NCBI GenBank assembly: GCA_017464045.1
Contig: JAFUEG010000385.1
Span: 1-6,324, forward strand
Length of the DNA: 6,324 nt
DNA from: Lachnospiraceae bacterium
GTDB taxonomy: Bacteria; Bacillota_A; Clostridia; Lachnospirales; Lachnospiraceae
Direction: 5' to 3'
Of this stretch, positions 5,225 to 6,324 are shown one piece after another. The notes under the pieces were generated by a model. The model made no database searches, was not told the origin of the DNA, and saw only the letters and a program-made list of their open reading frames with translations. A program made the translations under genes and the position numbers. How positions within the stretch are numbered: position 1 is the stretch's first letter; the number at the start of each line of letters is the position of its first letter.

Positions 5225-6324
5225 ATGGCTGAGTCAATGAAGGGACTTAAAAGAAGTCACAGATGTACAGAGGTAAGTAATGCACTTATAGGTAACGAGG
5301 TTACAGTTATGGGATGGGTGCAAAAGAGCAGAAATAAGGGTGGTATCATCTTTGTTGATTTGCGTGACCGTTCAGGTATACTTCAGGTTATTTTTGAGGA
5401 GGCAAATGTCGGCTCCGAAAAGTATGCCAAGGCAGAAAAATTAAGAAGTGAATTTGTAGTTGCAATTACCGGTAAGGTTGCCAAAAGGGCCGGTGCCGTA
5501 AATGAAAATATTGCAACAGGTGATATAGAGGTAATAGCTTCAGATATAAGAATACTTTCCGAAGCAGATACACCTCCGTTTCCGATTGAGGAAAACAGCA
5601 AGACTAAAGAAGAATTAAGATTAAAATACAGATATCTTGATTTAAGAAGACCTGATCTTCAGAAAAATATTATGCTTAGAAGCAAGGTTGCAACTCTTAC
5701 AAGAGCATTTCTTGCAGACGAAGGATTTTTAGAGATTGAGACTCCTACACTTTGTAAGTCTACTCCTGAGGGAGCAAGAGATTATCTTGTACCGAGCCGT
5801 GTGCATCCGGGAACATTTTATGCTCTTCCACAGTCGCCGCAGATATATAAGCAGCTTCTTATGTGCTCAGGCTATGACAGATATTTTCAGATAGCACGCT
5901 GCTATCGTGATGAGGATCTTCGTGCCGACAGACAGCCTGAGTTTACCCAGATAGATATGGAGCTTTCATTTGTGGATGTGGATGATGTAATAGATGTAAA
6001 TGAAAGACTTCTTGCCAAGCTTTTTAAAGAGACTATCGGAGTTGATGTTTCGCTTCCTATACAGAGAATGACCTACAAGGAGGCTATGGAGAGATTCGGT
6101 TCCGATAAGCCTGACCTTAGATTCGGTATGGAGCTTAAGGATGTAACCGATGTAGTTAGAAATTCCGAATTTGTAGTATTTAAGGGGGCTATAGATAATG
6201 GCGGAAGCGTAAGAGGTATCAATGCCAAGGGTCAAGGAGCTATGCCTCGTAAGAAGATAGATGCCTTGGTTGATTTTGCAAAGGGCTACGGTGCAAAGGG
6301 ACTTGCCTATATAGCTATCCAGGA
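5225..6324 (+). CDS. aspS: Aspartyl-tRNA synthetase (bacterial type), 3' end missing
   Basis: The frame runs open from ATG 5225 past the window end, giving 366 residues of a protein that is normally about 590. It charges tRNA-Asp in the cytoplasm. An N-terminal OB-fold anticodon domain occupies about 1-110, with GWVQKSRNKGGIIFVDLRDRSG-type sequence at 30-51. The class II catalytic core follows: motif 1 around FLADEGFLEIETPTL (162-176), flipping loop TPEGARDYLVPSR (180-192), QSPQIYKQLLM (203-213), and motif 2 RYFQIARCYRDEDLRADRQPEF (219-240), then TQIDMELSF (241-249). From about residue 285 the sequence enters the GAD-type insertion that marks the bacterial, not archaeal, form. Motif 3 is beyond the edge. 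The start follows the hisS stop by 2 nt with AAGGAG 8 nt upstream. The hisS-aspS pair is common in Firmicutes. Whether this enzyme is tRNA-Asp specific or also mischarges tRNA-Asn cannot be settled from the sequence. Confidence 0.96.
   Translation, partial: MAESMKGLKRSHRCTEVSNALIGNEVTVMGWVQKSRNKGGIIFVDLRDRSGILQVIFEEANVGSEKYAKAEKLRSEFVVAITGKVAKRAGAVNENIATGDIEVIASDIRILSEADTPPFPIEENSKTKEELRLKYRYLDLRRPDLQKNIMLRSKVATLTRAFLADEGFLEIETPTLCKSTPEGARDYLVPSRVHPGTFYALPQSPQIYKQLLMCSGYDRYFQIARCYRDEDLRADRQPEFTQIDMELSFVDVDDVIDVNERLLAKLFKETIGVDVSLPIQRMTYKEAMERFGSDKPDLRFGMELKDVTDVVRNSEFVVFKGAIDNGGSVRGINAKGQGAMPRKKIDALVDFAKGYGAKGLAYIAIQ

Noticed and set aside
2217..6025. Many AAGCTT hexamers
   Set aside because: These come from frequent Lys-Leu pairs written AAG-CTT in this codon usage, not from a dispersed repeat.
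1..6324. Search for tRNA/rRNA genes, CRISPR arrays, insertion sequences, toxin-antitoxin or defence genes
   Set aside because: No cloverleaf, spaced repeats, transposase motifs or defence domains were seen; the coding space is filled by the five genes listed.

Overview
The window looks like chromosomal DNA of an anaerobic, low-to-moderate GC Firmicute, most probably a Clostridia member of the Lachnospiraceae type. The basis is the gene order (metallo-beta-lactamase hydrolase, hemZ, hisS, aspS), strong AGGAGG-type ribosome binding sites, heavy use of AGA, ATA and CTT codons, and a HisRS of the 'LRYDLT' variety. The genus cannot be fixed from this sequence alone. All five genes are on the + strand.

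Region 1 (1-1555) is the 3' part of a large membrane protein gene whose start lies outside the window. The frame is open to base 2, so the TTG near position 86 is not a credible start. It has about five membrane segments and then a long, probably extracytoplasmic domain. Its pattern resembles the C-terminal half of GT-C/GT39-like membrane glycosyltransferases. It is clearly more AT-rich than the genes to its right.

Region 2 (1556-1679) is a short intergenic region with a perfect consensus sigma-A promoter (TTGACA, 17 bp, TATAAT). A 9-bp direct repeat with an 11-bp period overlaps the -35 box, and a small GNRA-capped hairpin lies in the roughly 40-nt leader. No terminator is visible after the membrane gene.

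Region 3 (1680-6324) is a tight operon: a glyoxalase II-like metallo-beta-lactamase hydrolase, hemZ (radical SAM coproporphyrinogen dehydrogenase family), hisS and the 5' two thirds of aspS. The gaps are 15, 15 and 2 nt. A small hairpin with a T-run spans the end of the hydrolase gene just before the hemZ ribosome binding site. The aspS ribosome binding site lies inside the last codons of hisS. The two aminoacyl-tRNA synthetases supply His-tRNA and Asp-tRNA, while the hydrolase and HemZ are conserved companions whose link to translation is not explained by sequence.

No mobile element, CRISPR array, RNA gene or recognisable T-box was found. This is mostly a conserved housekeeping region. The items most worth a second look are the promoter/repeat arrangement, the divergent HisRS, and the unclassified AT-rich membrane protein at the left edge.
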